Positions 18,631 through 26,733 of a stretch of 64,000 bases of DNA are shown piece after piece. The notes below the pieces were generated by a model, which ran no database searches, had not been told where the DNA came from, and worked only from the letters and a program-made list of their open reading frames with translations. The first letter of the stretch is position 1. Each line of letters begins with the position of its first letter. Position numbers and translations under genes: made by a program. This DNA comes from Streptomyces fuscichromogenes (GTDB lineage Bacteria; Actinomycetota; Actinomycetes; Streptomycetales; Streptomycetaceae). Location: NCBI RefSeq assembly GCF_014645815.1, contig NZ_BMML01000001.1:1-64000 (forward strand), in the 5' to 3' direction.

Positions 18631-19776
18631 GTGCTTCTGAAAACCTTCGGCTGGTCGTTCGCGATCACCGCGCTCGGACTGGTCGCCGCGGTCTTCTACG
18701 GGGGGTGGGAGGCCTTCGGCATCGTGGCGATCCTCGCCGTCCTCGAAATCTCCCTGTCGTTCGACAACGCGGTCGTCAACGCCGGAATCCTGAAGAAGAT
18801 GAACGCCTTCTGGCAGAAGATCTTCCTCACGGTCGGCGTCCTCATCGCGGTCTTCGGTATGCGGCTGGTCTTCCCCGTCGTGATCGTCGCGGTCACCGCC
18901 AAGATGGGCCCCATCCAGGCCGTCGACCTCGCGCTCAACAACAAGGACCGCTACCAGGAACTGGTCACCGACGCCCACCCGGCGATCGCGGCCTTCGGTG
19001 GCATGTTCCTGTTGATGATCTTCCTCGACTTCATCTTCGAGGACCGGGACATCCAGTGGCTGCGCTGGATCGAACGCCCCCTCGCCAAGCTCGGCAAGGT
19101 CGACATGCTGGCGGTCTGCATCGCCCTGATCGTCCTGCTGATCACCTCCTTCACCTTCGCCACCCACGCCCACCAGCACGGCGGCGGCCACACCGACAAG
19201 GCGCAGACGGTCCTGATCGCCGGCATCGCCGGCCTGATCACCTACATGATCGTCGGCGGCCTCTCCGGCTTCTTCGAGGACCGGCTGGAGGCCGAGGAGG
19301 AACGCGAGCACGAGGAGGAGGAAGAGGCCGAGCGCACCGGCAAGAAGAAGCCCGCGGTGGTGCTGGCCGGCCAGGCCGCGTTCTTCATGTTCCTCTACCT
19401 GGAGGTCCTGGACGCGTCCTTCTCCTTCGACGGCGTGATCGGCGCGTTCGCCATCACCAACGACATCGTGCTGATGGCCCTCGGCCTCGGCATCGGCGCG
19501 ATGTACGTCCGGTCGCTCACCGTGTACCTGGTCCGCCAGGGCACCCTGGACGACTACGTCTTCCTGGAGCACGGCGCCCACTACGCGATCGGCGCGCTGG
19601 CCGTGATCCTGATGGTCACCATCCAGTACCAGATCAACGAGGTCATCACCGGTCTCGTCGGTGTCGTCCTGATCGGCTGGTCGTTCTGGTCCTCGGTACG
19701 GCGCAACCAGCGGCTGGCGGAAGCCGAGGGAAAAGCGGGGTCGGACGAGAAGGCTGAGGTCTCGTCCGGGGTCTGA
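18631..19776 (+). CDS. DUF475/TerC family integral membrane protein
   Basis: A 381-residue polytopic membrane protein of the TerC superfamily. Acidic intramembrane motifs of the type thought to bind metal are present in both halves: EISLSFDNAVVNAG (about residue 46) and EVLDASFSFDGVIGAF (about residue 268). A charged cytosolic loop rich in Glu separates the halves. TerC proteins anchor TerD complexes in the model for Ter systems, and some export Mn2+. The start is the GTG at 18631 with only a weak ribosome site. A 30-base perfect palindrome follows the gene. Confidence 0.92.
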   Translation: MLLKTFGWSFAITALGLVAAVFYGGWEAFGIVAILAVLEISLSFDNAVVNAGILKKMNAFWQKIFLTVGVLIAVFGMRLVFPVVIVAVTAKMGPIQAVDLALNNKDRYQELVTDAHPAIAAFGGMFLLMIFLDFIFEDRDIQWLRWIERPLAKLGKVDMLAVCIALIVLLITSFTFATHAHQHGGGHTDKAQTVLIAGIAGLITYMIVGGLSGFFEDRLEAEEEREHEEEEEAERTGKKKPAVVLAGQAAFFMFLYLEVLDASFSFDGVIGAFAITNDIVLMALGLGIGAMYVRSLTVYLVRQGTLDDYVFLEHGAHYAIGALAVILMVTIQYQINEVITGLVGVVLIGWSFWSSVRRNQRLAEAEGKAGSDEKAEVSSGV

Positions 19777-19836
19777 ACCGGCTCGCCGGGCCGAAAACGG
19801 AGGGTGTGACGCCCTCCTGGACGAGGAACGCTCTGA

Positions 19837-19866
19837 TGGGGGCGGCCGACCGGTCGGCCGCCCCCA
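19837..19866. terminator. 30-base perfect palindrome after the terC-like gene
   Basis: A loopless palindrome with arms TGGGGGCGGCCGACC and its complement begins 60 bases past the stop codon. It is a strong terminator between the DUF475 and TerA-like genes. Confidence 0.85.
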
Positions 19867-19895
19867 GGCGTCGGCAGGAGTTACTGGGGGCGGGA

Positions 19896-20630
19896 ATGGG
19901 TTTCTTCGACGGGCTGCTGGGCGGGAAGGCGGCCGAGTTCGACTCGGGCAGCGCCGCGTCCAACTCCATCGAGCTCACCAGGCGGCACCAGACGGTGTCC
20001 CTCACGAAGCAGGGCGCGGCCACCGGCAACCTGCGCGTCAACCTGAGCTGGCGGATGCGTACGTCCGACTTCGACGGGGAGCAGCGGGAGAGCCTGTTCC
20101 GGCACCCCTTCAAGGCGCTGCGGCCGCCGGAGGTGATCGGGCACGGGCAGAGCATGGTCAACGTCGACCTCGACCTCGGGGCGCTGTACGAGCTGACCGA
20201 CGGGACCAAGGGGGTCGTCCAGCCGCTCGGCGGCCTGCTCGGGGACGTGAACGCACCGCCGTACGTCAAGCTCAGCGGCGACGACCGGTTCGGGTCGGCG
20301 TCCGGCGAGACAATGTACGTCAACCTCGATCACCGGGACGACATCAAGCGGCTGCTGGTGTTCGTCTACATCTACGACCAGACGCCTGCGTTCGACCGCA
20401 CCCACGCGATCGTCACGCTGTACCCGAGCAACGGGCCGCGCATCGAGATCGGCCTCGACGAACGGCATCCGCAGGCGCGGTCCTGCGCGGTCGTGATGAT
20501 CGAGAACGTGAAGGGCGAGCTGATCGTCCGGCGCGAGGTGAAGTTCGTGTACGGGTTCCAGGGGGAGCTGGACCGGTTGTACGGGTGGGGGTTGCAGTGG
20601 GGGCGGGGTTACAAGACGGCGGATCGTTAG
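19896..20630 (+). CDS. TerA/TerD-like tellurium-resistance family protein
   Basis: A 244-residue protein starting MGFFDGLLGGKAAEFDSG. The TerD-type beta-sandwich covers about residues 30-230 (SLTKQGAATGNLRVNLSWRM, MVNVDLDLGALYELTDG). It lacks the [13 protein letters not shown] calcium loop of true TerD proteins, which fits the TerA branch. The cellular role is inferred from family and neighbourhood. The ATG at 19896 has GGGGGCGGGA upstream; an earlier in-frame ATG would begin inside the terminator. Confidence 0.85.
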   Translation: MGFFDGLLGGKAAEFDSGSAASNSIELTRRHQTVSLTKQGAATGNLRVNLSWRMRTSDFDGEQRESLFRHPFKALRPPEVIGHGQSMVNVDLDLGALYELTDGTKGVVQPLGGLLGDVNAPPYVKLSGDDRFGSASGETMYVNLDHRDDIKRLLVFVYIYDQTPAFDRTHAIVTLYPSNGPRIEIGLDERHPQARSCAVVMIENVKGELIVRREVKFVYGFQGELDRLYGWGLQWGRGYKTADR

Positions 20631-20674
20631 TCCGCCCACGGCGGCTGGGTTGTGCCGTGGGCGCGCGACTGCTG

Positions 20675-20723
20675 CGCCGTCGTGGTTGCTCGCGCGGTTC
20701 CCCGCGCCCCTGAAGGCGCTTCA
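20675..20723. repeat. Dispersed Streptomyces repeat, copy 3
   Basis: GTTGCTCGCGCGGTTCCCCG followed by CGCCCC is a minus-orientation copy of the family. It fills the short gap between the convergent TerA-like and TerD-like genes. Confidence 0.75.
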
Positions 20724-20724
20724 G

Positions 20725-21489
20725 CTAGCGCCCGATGAACTGCGGCCCTTGCGGGGGCAGCCGGAAGTCCGTGTTCGGGATCGTCGCCACCGGGATCGGG
20801 GCCGGTGGGGGGTAGCCGTAGCCCGACTGCTGGGGCGGTTGCTGGGTGTACGCGGGCTGGGGGTAGCCGTAGGCCGGCTGGGTGGGTACCGAGGTCGGCT
20901 GCTCGGGCGGGAGCGGCATGGAGGCCGACGGCTCCTCCATCGGTTCCGACTCGTCCACCGAGATACCGAAGTCCGTGGCCAGGCCCTTGAGGCCGTTGCT
21001 GTAGCCCTCGCCCAGCGCGCGGAACTTCCAGCCGTCGCCCCTGCGGTACAGCTCGCCGCAGATCAGGGCCGTCTCGGCGCCGGTCTCCGGCTTGATGTCG
21101 AAATGGGCCAGCGCTTCGGCGTCGGGCGACACCGCGTCGTACAACAGGATGCGCAGCGCCGGTACGTGTTCGAAGGGGACGCCGTCCGCGGATGCGACCA
21201 GCAGGATTCGGCCGACGCTGGGCTCGACACCGGGCAGATCTGTCTGGATCGTGTCGGTGAGGCCCTCGGCCACCCGCTTCTTGCCGAGCCGCCAGACCTT
21301 CCCGGAGGGATGCCGGGGCTGGTTGTAGAAGACGAAGTCCTCGTCGGAGCGCACGCGTCCGTCGGGGCCGAGGAGCAGCGCGGAGGCATCGACGTCCGGA
21401 ACTCCCTGTCCGGGCGTCCAGCGCAGCACGGCCCGGACCGTGGTGGCTTCCAGCGGGACGTTCGACCCCTTCAGCATGGCGTGCGTCAT
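20725..21489 (-). CDS. TerD-like protein with Pro/Gln/Tyr-rich tail
   Basis: A 254-residue protein. Residues 1-180 form a TerD domain ([38 protein letters not shown]). The second calcium loop is lost: where TerD has [13 protein letters not shown] this protein reads [15 protein letters not shown] low-complexity tail with [12 protein letters not shown] and SGYGYPPP repeats follows and may mediate assembly. It diverges from the CitE-PRTase-HAD operon, across a 177-base promoter region, which suggests joint control. It may be a non-calcium or partner-binding member of the Ter complex. Confidence 0.88.
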   Translation of the reverse strand: MTHAMLKGSNVPLEATTVRAVLRWTPGQGVPDVDASALLLGPDGRVRSDEDFVFYNQPRHPSGKVWRLGKKRVAEGLTDTIQTDLPGVEPSVGRILLVASADGVPFEHVPALRILLYDAVSPDAEALAHFDIKPETGAETALICGELYRRGDGWKFRALGEGYSNGLKGLATDFGISVDESEPMEEPSASMPLPPEQPTSVPTQPAYGYPQPAYTQQPPQQSGYGYPPPAPIPVATIPNTDFRLPPQGPQFIGR

Positions 21490-21666
21490 GCGGTCATCCT
21501 GCCCTCTCGGTCCTGGTCACGACAACGCGGGGGGCCTCGCGACCGACACGGGCGGGTTACCTGAAATTCATGCCCGGCGGGAACCCCGGACATGGCTTTG
21601 TACGTACTATTACCGGCCACCCTTTACCAATTTCACAGGCTCGGCCCACCACCACGGGGGAGTTTC
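21490..21666. promoter_or_regulatory. Divergent promoter region inside the Ter locus
   Basis: This 177-bp gap separates the TerD-like gene from the CitE-like operon. It contains the only AT-rich patch nearby (21600-21630, TTTGTACGTACTATTACC), a likely promoter, and GGGGGAG just before the operon start. Confidence 0.45.
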
Positions 21667-22839
21667 ATGCGTCATTTCGGGCACATCGCCCCTGAGGTGC
21701 GGCGGCGTCTCTTTCACCAGGAGCCGTGCGAGTTCACCGCCGACTCGCCCGCCAGGCTGCTCTCCGCGGCCCTGGGGGCCACCCTGTACAGCCCGGCCAC
21801 CCGGCCGCGGCTCGCCGACGACATCGTCAAGCAGGCCGCGCTCGGCGTGGTCTCGATGGTGCTGTGCCTGGAGGACTCCATCGGCGACGAGGACGTGGCG
21901 GCCGGCGAGGAGAACCTCGTCCGGCAGTTCGCGGACCTGGCCGAGCGCGACCGGGCCGGCGTGGAGCTGCCGCTGCTCTTCATCCGGGTGCGGGAACCCG
22001 AGCAGATCCCCGACCTGGTACGCCGGCTGGGCGCGAGCGTGTCGCTGCTGTCCGGGTTCGTCTTCCCGAAGTTCACCGAGGAGCGCGGCATCCCCTTCCT
22101 CCAGGCCCTGGACGGCGCCGTGCTGCACAGCGGTCGCCGGCTGTTCGGGATGCCGGTGCTGGAGACGCCCGAGCTGATGTACCGGGAGACGCGCGTGGAC
22201 GCCCTGGAGGGCATCGCCCGCGCCGTCGACAAGTACCGGGACAAGGTGCTGGCGCTGCGCCTCGGGGTCACCGACTTCTGCTCGTCCTACGGGCTGCGGC
22301 GGGCCCCGGACATGACCGCCTACGACGTCCAGATCATCGCCTCCGTCATCGCCGACGTGGTGAACATGCTGGGCCGGGCCGACGGCACCGGATTCACCGT
22401 GACCGGGCCGGTGTGGGAGTACTTCCGGGTGCCCGAGCGCATGTTCAAGCCGATGCTGCGGCAGAGCCCGTTCCTCGCCGAGCAGGCCGTGGAGCTGCGC
22501 GAGCGGCTCATCGAGCACGCCATGGACGGACTGCTCAGGGAGATCTCCCTGGACCAGGCCAACGGACTGCTGGGCAAGACCTGCATCCACCCGTCCCATG
22601 TCATCCCCGTGCACGCGCTGTCCGTCGTCAGTCACGAGGAGTTCTCCGACGCCCAGGACATCCTGCGGCCGGAACGGGGCGGCGGGGGTGTACTTCGCTC
22701 GGCCTACACGAACAAGATGAACGAGGTGAAGCCGCACCGCGCCTGGGCCGAGCGGACCATGCTCCGCGCCGAGGTGTTCGGCGTGGCCAACGAGGACGTC
22801 GGCTTCGTGGAACTGCTCGCCGCCGGGATACCGGGTTGA
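21667..22839 (+). CDS. HpcH/HpaI-CitE family lyase of the Ter biosynthetic module
   Basis: A 390-residue TIM-barrel protein of the citrate-lyase-beta/HpcH family. SMVLCLEDSIGDEDVAAGEE gives the acidic metal site and LPLLFIRVREPEQI the substrate-binding arginine; GKTCIHPSHVIPVHAL lies near the end. CitE-like enzymes cleave or form C-C bonds with CoA or keto-acid substrates. In published comparative analysis this type accompanies the PRTase, TRSP and HAD genes of Ter operons. The start MRHFGHIAPEVRRRLF at 21667 has GGGGGAG upstream. It leads a three-gene operon, with 29 bases to the next gene. Confidence 0.88.
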   Translation: MRHFGHIAPEVRRRLFHQEPCEFTADSPARLLSAALGATLYSPATRPRLADDIVKQAALGVVSMVLCLEDSIGDEDVAAGEENLVRQFADLAERDRAGVELPLLFIRVREPEQIPDLVRRLGASVSLLSGFVFPKFTEERGIPFLQALDGAVLHSGRRLFGMPVLETPELMYRETRVDALEGIARAVDKYRDKVLALRLGVTDFCSSYGLRRAPDMTAYDVQIIASVIADVVNMLGRADGTGFTVTGPVWEYFRVPERMFKPMLRQSPFLAEQAVELRERLIEHAMDGLLREISLDQANGLLGKTCIHPSHVIPVHALSVVSHEEFSDAQDILRPERGGGGVLRSAYTNKMNEVKPHRAWAERTMLRAEVFGVANEDVGFVELLAAGIPG

Positions 22840-22868
22840 CAGGCCCTTCGGGACGACACAGGGAACGT

Positions 22869-25457
22869 ATGAACATCGCAGCGAACAACGGGGTCTGGTC
22901 CGGCAGCTGGGTCGCTGAGCGGCTCGGCGTCGAACTGGTGGGCGACGACGGTCTGACGGCCCTCCTCGGCCTCGCCCTGCGCCGCAACCCCAGACGGGCC
23001 CACCTCCTGGTCTCCAACGTGCTCGGCAAGCACGTGCCGCAGTCGCCGTCGGTGGTGTACGGGCACGGCTTCGCCCTCGGCCGACGGGTGCGGGACCTGC
23101 TCGGCGAGCGGGAGGCCGGGCGGGCGGTCGTCCTGGGGTACGCGGAGACGGCGACGGGGCTCGGTCATTCGGTGGCGGACGGGGTCGGCCTCGCCCCCTA
23201 CCTGCACTCCACGCGCCGGCCGGTCGCCGGGGTCGTCCCCGCGGGCGGCTTCGAGGAGTCCCACTCGCACGCGACCTCGCATCTGCTCCTTCCCGAGGAC
23301 CCTGCCCTGCTCTCCGGAGACGGCCCCCTGGTCCTGGTCGACGACGAGTTCTCCACCGGCAACACGGTCCTGAACACGATCAGGGACCTGCACGCCCGCT
23401 ATCCGCGGCAGCGGTACGTCGTGGTGGCCCTGGTGGACATGCGGTCGCCGGCCGACGCCGGTCGTCTGACGGACTTCGCGCGCGAGATCGACGCGCGCGT
23501 GGATCTGGTGGCGGCGGCCTCGGGGACGGTGAAGCTGCCGGAGGGGGTCCTGGAGAAGGGCCAGGAACTGGTGGCTCGGTACGAGGAGAGTGCCGCGACA
23601 GGTGATCGGCCGGGCGCGGCGCCGTCGGGGCCGGTCGCGCAGTTCCCCGCGCCCCTTCCCGGCGTTGCCTCTCAGGCCGACTTCCAGCGCAACCCCCTGG
23701 GGGCGCGGGGAACTGCGCGACCGGCCCCCACGCACCCGCAGACACCCGACACCCGCACCACCCCCCACCTCACCCGCGTCGACCTGCACTGGCCGTACGG
23801 CCTCCCCGACGGCGGACGCCACGGTTTCACCCCCGCCCACCGAATACGCCTGGAGTCGGCCCTCCCCACCATGGCCGCGAGGCTCGCCGAAGCCCTGCCC
23901 CCCGACGCCCGCCGCGTGCTGACGCTCGGTTTCGAAGAGCTGATGTACACCCCTCTCAGGATCGCCCGCGAGCTGGAGGCGCTGGTCACCGCCGAGGTGC
24001 GGTACTCCACCACCACCCGCTCGCCCGTCCTGGCCGTCGACGACCCCGGCTACGCGATCCGCAGCCGCCTCGTCTTCCCGGCCCACGACCACCCCGCCGA
24101 CGGCCCCGGCGAGCGCTACGCGTACAACGTGGCCGGCGCCGGCTTCGACGCGATCGTCCTGTTCGTCGACTCGGCCGGCGACACCCCCGAACTGCACGCC
24201 CCGGACGGCCTGCCGGCCCTGCTCGGCGCGCATGCCCCGCACGTCCTGCTCGCGGTTGTACCGTCGTACGTCCCCGCGCTACCCGAAGAGAGCCCCGCCA
24301 TGCTGCCCGAGCCCCTCCGTGGCCCCGCCTTCTCCTCGTACCCGGCGGAGGACGTCGGCTGGCTGCTCCAGGACCTCTCGGACGTCACGCTGGAGGCGCC
24401 GACCGAGGAGCGCGAGGAGGCCATCCAGAGCGGCGGCGCGCACTACGCCGAGTCGCTGCCGGTGGAGTACCAGCCGAGCGAGCAGTACCAGGCCCTGTTC
24501 CACGCGGCCCTGGAGACCTCGGCCGCCCGGATCGCGCAGGCCGTCGGGGTCGTCACCGAGACCGTGCTGGCCGAGCGGTCGCCGCGGCCGGTACTGGTGT
24601 CGCTGGCCCGTGCCGGGACGCCCGTGGGCGTGCTGATGCGCCGCTGGGCGCAGTTCCGGTACGGCCTGGACCTGCCGCACTACGCCGTGTCGATCGTGCG
24701 CGGCCGCGGCATCGACGCCAACGCGCTGCGCTGGCTGGCCGCCCACCACGACCCGCGGGACGTCGTGTTCGTCGACGGCTGGACCGGCAAGGGCGCCATC
24801 ACCCGGGAACTCGCCGACGCGATCGAGGAGTTCGAGGAGCGGACGGGGGTCTCCGGCTTCGACCCGGAGATCGCGGTGCTCGCGGACCCCGGGTCGTGCG
24901 TACGGACGTACGGCACCCGGGAGGACTTCCTGATCCCCTCCGCCTGCCTCAACTCGACCGTCTCCGGGCTGATCTCGCGGACCGTGCTGCGGGCCGACCT
25001 GGTCGGTCCCGACGACTTCCACGGCGCCAAGTTCTACCGCGAGCTGGCCGGGGCCGACGTGTCGGTGGCCTTCCTGGACGCGGTCGCCGCCCGGTTCGAG
25101 GAGGTCGTGGACGCGGCGGACGGCGCCGTGAAGGAGCTGGCCGTCGCCGACCGCACGCCGACCTGGGAGGGCTGGGCGGCCGTCGAACGGATCAGCGAGG
25201 AGTACGGCATCCACGACGTGAACCTCGTCAAGCCGGGCGTCGGCGAGACCACCCGGGTGCTGCTGCGCCGGGTGCCCTGGAAGATCCTGGCGCGGGCCGG
25301 GGCGGGCGTCGACCTCGACCATGTGCGGCTGCTCGCCGAGCAGAGAGGGGTACCGGTGGAGGAGGTCGGCGACCTGCCGTACACCTGTGTCGGGCTGATC
25401 CACCCCAGGTACACGCGCGGGGCGACCGGCGCCGACGGCCGGGCGGTGAACGTCTGA
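22869..25457 (+). CDS. PRTase-TRSP-StiP-PELOTA fusion protein
   Basis: An 862-residue multidomain protein. Residues 1-245 are a phosphoribosyltransferase with the PRPP loop LVLVDDEFSTGNT at about 155-167. Residues 253-287 are a linker translated from an inserted inverted repeat. Residues 300-470 are a TRSP domain (RVLTLGFEELMYTPLRIARE). Residues 478-760 are StiP-type (VLVSLARAGTPVGVLMRRW, IPSACLNSTVSGLISRT), and the last 80 form a PELOTA RNA-binding domain (NLVKPGVGETTRVLLRRVPW). PRTase-TRSP and StiP-PELOTA are, as I recall, usually separate Ter-operon proteins. An internal ATG at 24300 preceded by GAAGAGAG could still give separate StiP. Predicted to help make a nucleoside-like molecule; no activity is known to me. 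Confidence 0.85.
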   Translation: MNIAANNGVWSGSWVAERLGVELVGDDGLTALLGLALRRNPRRAHLLVSNVLGKHVPQSPSVVYGHGFALGRRVRDLLGEREAGRAVVLGYAETATGLGHSVADGVGLAPYLHSTRRPVAGVVPAGGFEESHSHATSHLLLPEDPALLSGDGPLVLVDDEFSTGNTVLNTIRDLHARYPRQRYVVVALVDMRSPADAGRLTDFAREIDARVDLVAAASGTVKLPEGVLEKGQELVARYEESAATGDRPGAAPSGPVAQFPAPLPGVASQADFQRNPLGARGTARPAPTHPQTPDTRTTPHLTRVDLHWPYGLPDGGRHGFTPAHRIRLESALPTMAARLAEALPPDARRVLTLGFEELMYTPLRIARELEALVTAEVRYSTTTRSPVLAVDDPGYAIRSRLVFPAHDHPADGPGERYAYNVAGAGFDAIVLFVDSAGDTPELHAPDGLPALLGAHAPHVLLAVVPSYVPALPEESPAMLPEPLRGPAFSSYPAEDVGWLLQDLSDVTLEAPTEEREEAIQSGGAHYAESLPVEYQPSEQYQALFHAALETSAARIAQAVGVVTETVLAERSPRPVLVSLARAGTPVGVLMRRWAQFRYGLDLPHYAVSIVRGRGIDANALRWLAAHHDPRDVVFVDGWTGKGAITRELADAIEEFEERTGVSGFDPEIAVLADPGSCVRTYGTREDFLIPSACLNSTVSGLISRTVLRADLVGPDDFHGAKFYRELAGADVSVAFLDAVAARFEEVVDAADGAVKELAVADRTPTWEGWAAVERISEEYGIHDVNLVKPGVGETTRVLLRRVPWKILARAGAGVDLDHVRLLAEQRGVPVEEVGDLPYTCVGLIHPRYTRGATGADGRAVNV
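23627..23728. repeat. Intragenic pair of dispersed repeats
   Basis: Perfect 29-bp inverted repeats lie at 23627-23655 and 23700-23728 around a 44-base spacer. Each is a copy of the GGGGCGCGGGGAACTGCGCG family. Together they insert about 35 codons in frame between the PRTase and TRSP domains. Confidence 0.9.
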
Positions 25458-26269
25458 TGCCGGTGCTGGTGGCCAGCGACCTGGACCGTACGCTCATCTA
25501 CTCCTCGGCCGCCCTGGCGCTGACCATGCCGGACGCGCGGGCGCCCCGGCTGCTCTGCGTCGAGGTGCACGAGAGCCGGCCGCTGTCGTACATGACGGAG
25601 ACGGCCGCGCGGCTGCTGGCCGAGCTGGGGGACGCGGCGGTCTTCGTGCCGACCACGACGCGGACCCGTAAGCAGTACGAGCGGATCAACCTGCCGGGGC
25701 CCACGCCGAGGTACGCCATCTGTGCCAACGGTGGGCATCTGCTGGTCGACGGGGTGACCGACGCGGACTGGCACGCGCGGGTGCTGGCCCGGCTCGCCGA
25801 CGAGTGCGCCCCGCTGGAGGAGGTGCGGGCGTATCTGACGGAGCAGGCCGATCCGGTGTGGCTGCGCAAGCACCGGGTCGCCGAGGACCTGTTCGCCTAC
25901 CTGGTCGTGGAGCGGGAGCTGCTGCCCGAGGAGTGGGTGAAGAGCCTCGGGGAGTGGGCGGAGAACCGCGGCTGGACGGTGTCCCTGCAGGGCCGGAAGA
26001 TCTACGCCGTGCCGAAGCCGCTGACGAAGAGCGCGGCCATGCGGGAGGTCGCGCGCCGGACCGGGGCCGAGCTGACGGTGGCCGCGGGGGACTCGCTGCT
26101 CGACGCCGACCTGCTGCTGGCCGCGGACCGCGGCTGGCGGCCGGGGCACGGGGAGCTGGCCGACGCCGGGTGGACCGGGCCGGCCGTCGCCGCGCTGCCC
26201 GAGCGTGGGGTGCTTGCCGGAGAGCGAATTCTGCGGGAATTCCTGAAGACGGCCCGTACGGAGAGCTAG
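25457..26269 (+). CDS. HAD family phosphatase of the Ter module
   Basis: A 270-residue haloacid-dehalogenase-type hydrolase of the Cof/sucrose-phosphatase-like group. Motif I is LVASDLDRTLIY, motif II is VPTTTRTRKQYERI, the motif III lysine is in KPLTKSAAMREV and motif IV is VAAGDSLLDADLL. All four are intact, so Mg-dependent phosphate removal is likely. Its ATG overlaps the stop of the fusion gene (TGATG), showing translational coupling. It probably dephosphorylates the product of the PRTase step. It ends tail to tail with, and overlaps, the FmdB-like gene by three bases. Confidence 0.9.
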   Translation: MPVLVASDLDRTLIYSSAALALTMPDARAPRLLCVEVHESRPLSYMTETAARLLAELGDAAVFVPTTTRTRKQYERINLPGPTPRYAICANGGHLLVDGVTDADWHARVLARLADECAPLEEVRAYLTEQADPVWLRKHRVAEDLFAYLVVERELLPEEWVKSLGEWAENRGWTVSLQGRKIYAVPKPLTKSAAMREVARRTGAELTVAAGDSLLDADLLLAADRGWRPGHGELADAGWTGPAVAALPERGVLAGERILREFLKTARTES

Positions 26270-26487
26270 CCGCAGCAGCCGCCGCCGCAACAGCCCCCGC
26301 CCGAGCCGGCGGGGGCCGCGGACCGGGCGGTCGCGGTCGCCGTTCCGCCCACGGCTACCGCCGACAAGAGCTTTACCGTGTCTTGATGTCCTTCCGGGCA
26401 TGCTGCGGGAGCGGATGACTCGGCCATGGGGCGGGACAGTTCGAAGGTGTCGTCGCAGGTGCGGCAGCGATACTCGTAGCGGGGCAT
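26266..26487 (-). CDS. FmdB-type small zinc-ribbon protein
   Basis: A 73-residue protein starting MPRYEYRCRTCDDTFELSRP. The first CxxC knuckle is clear; the second usual CxxC is reduced to one cysteine (ACPEGH). It ends in GSGGGCCGGGCCG, a glycine/cysteine tail seen in Streptomyces members. FmdB-like proteins are called putative regulators, but the evidence is thin; a metal-binding role is plausible. Its stop codon overlaps that of the HAD gene by three bases. Confidence 0.85.
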   Translation of the reverse strand: MPRYEYRCRTCDDTFELSRPMAESSAPAACPEGHQDTVKLLSAVAVGGTATATARSAAPAGSGGGCCGGGCCG

Positions 26488-26733
26488 GAGGGACAGGCTA
26501 GCGGCAGTGATGCGGGAGTGATGGGCATCACTTCACCTCAGAATTTCATGAGTGTTCCTTTCTGTCCGATACTTGTGCGGAGATTTTGAAAAGATCGCTG
26601 ATAATTTGAGCTGGCCGCGAGGAGCCAAAAGACCGGGGGAAGAGGGGGGCTCGTAGCGCCGCGCCCGCCGCGGCCCTGCCACCCGTCGTGTCTGCCTGCG
26701 CGCGCAAGACCGAGTGCGAGGGGAGACGCAGTC
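26488..26733. promoter_or_regulatory. AT-rich promoter region of the PBP gene
   Basis: A 246-bp gap. The stretch 26530-26612 is by far the most AT-rich in the neighbourhood (TTTTGAAAAGATCGCTGATA at its core) and probably holds the promoter of the PBP gene and that of the divergent FmdB-like gene. GAGGGGAGA before 26734 is the ribosome site. Confidence 0.5.
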
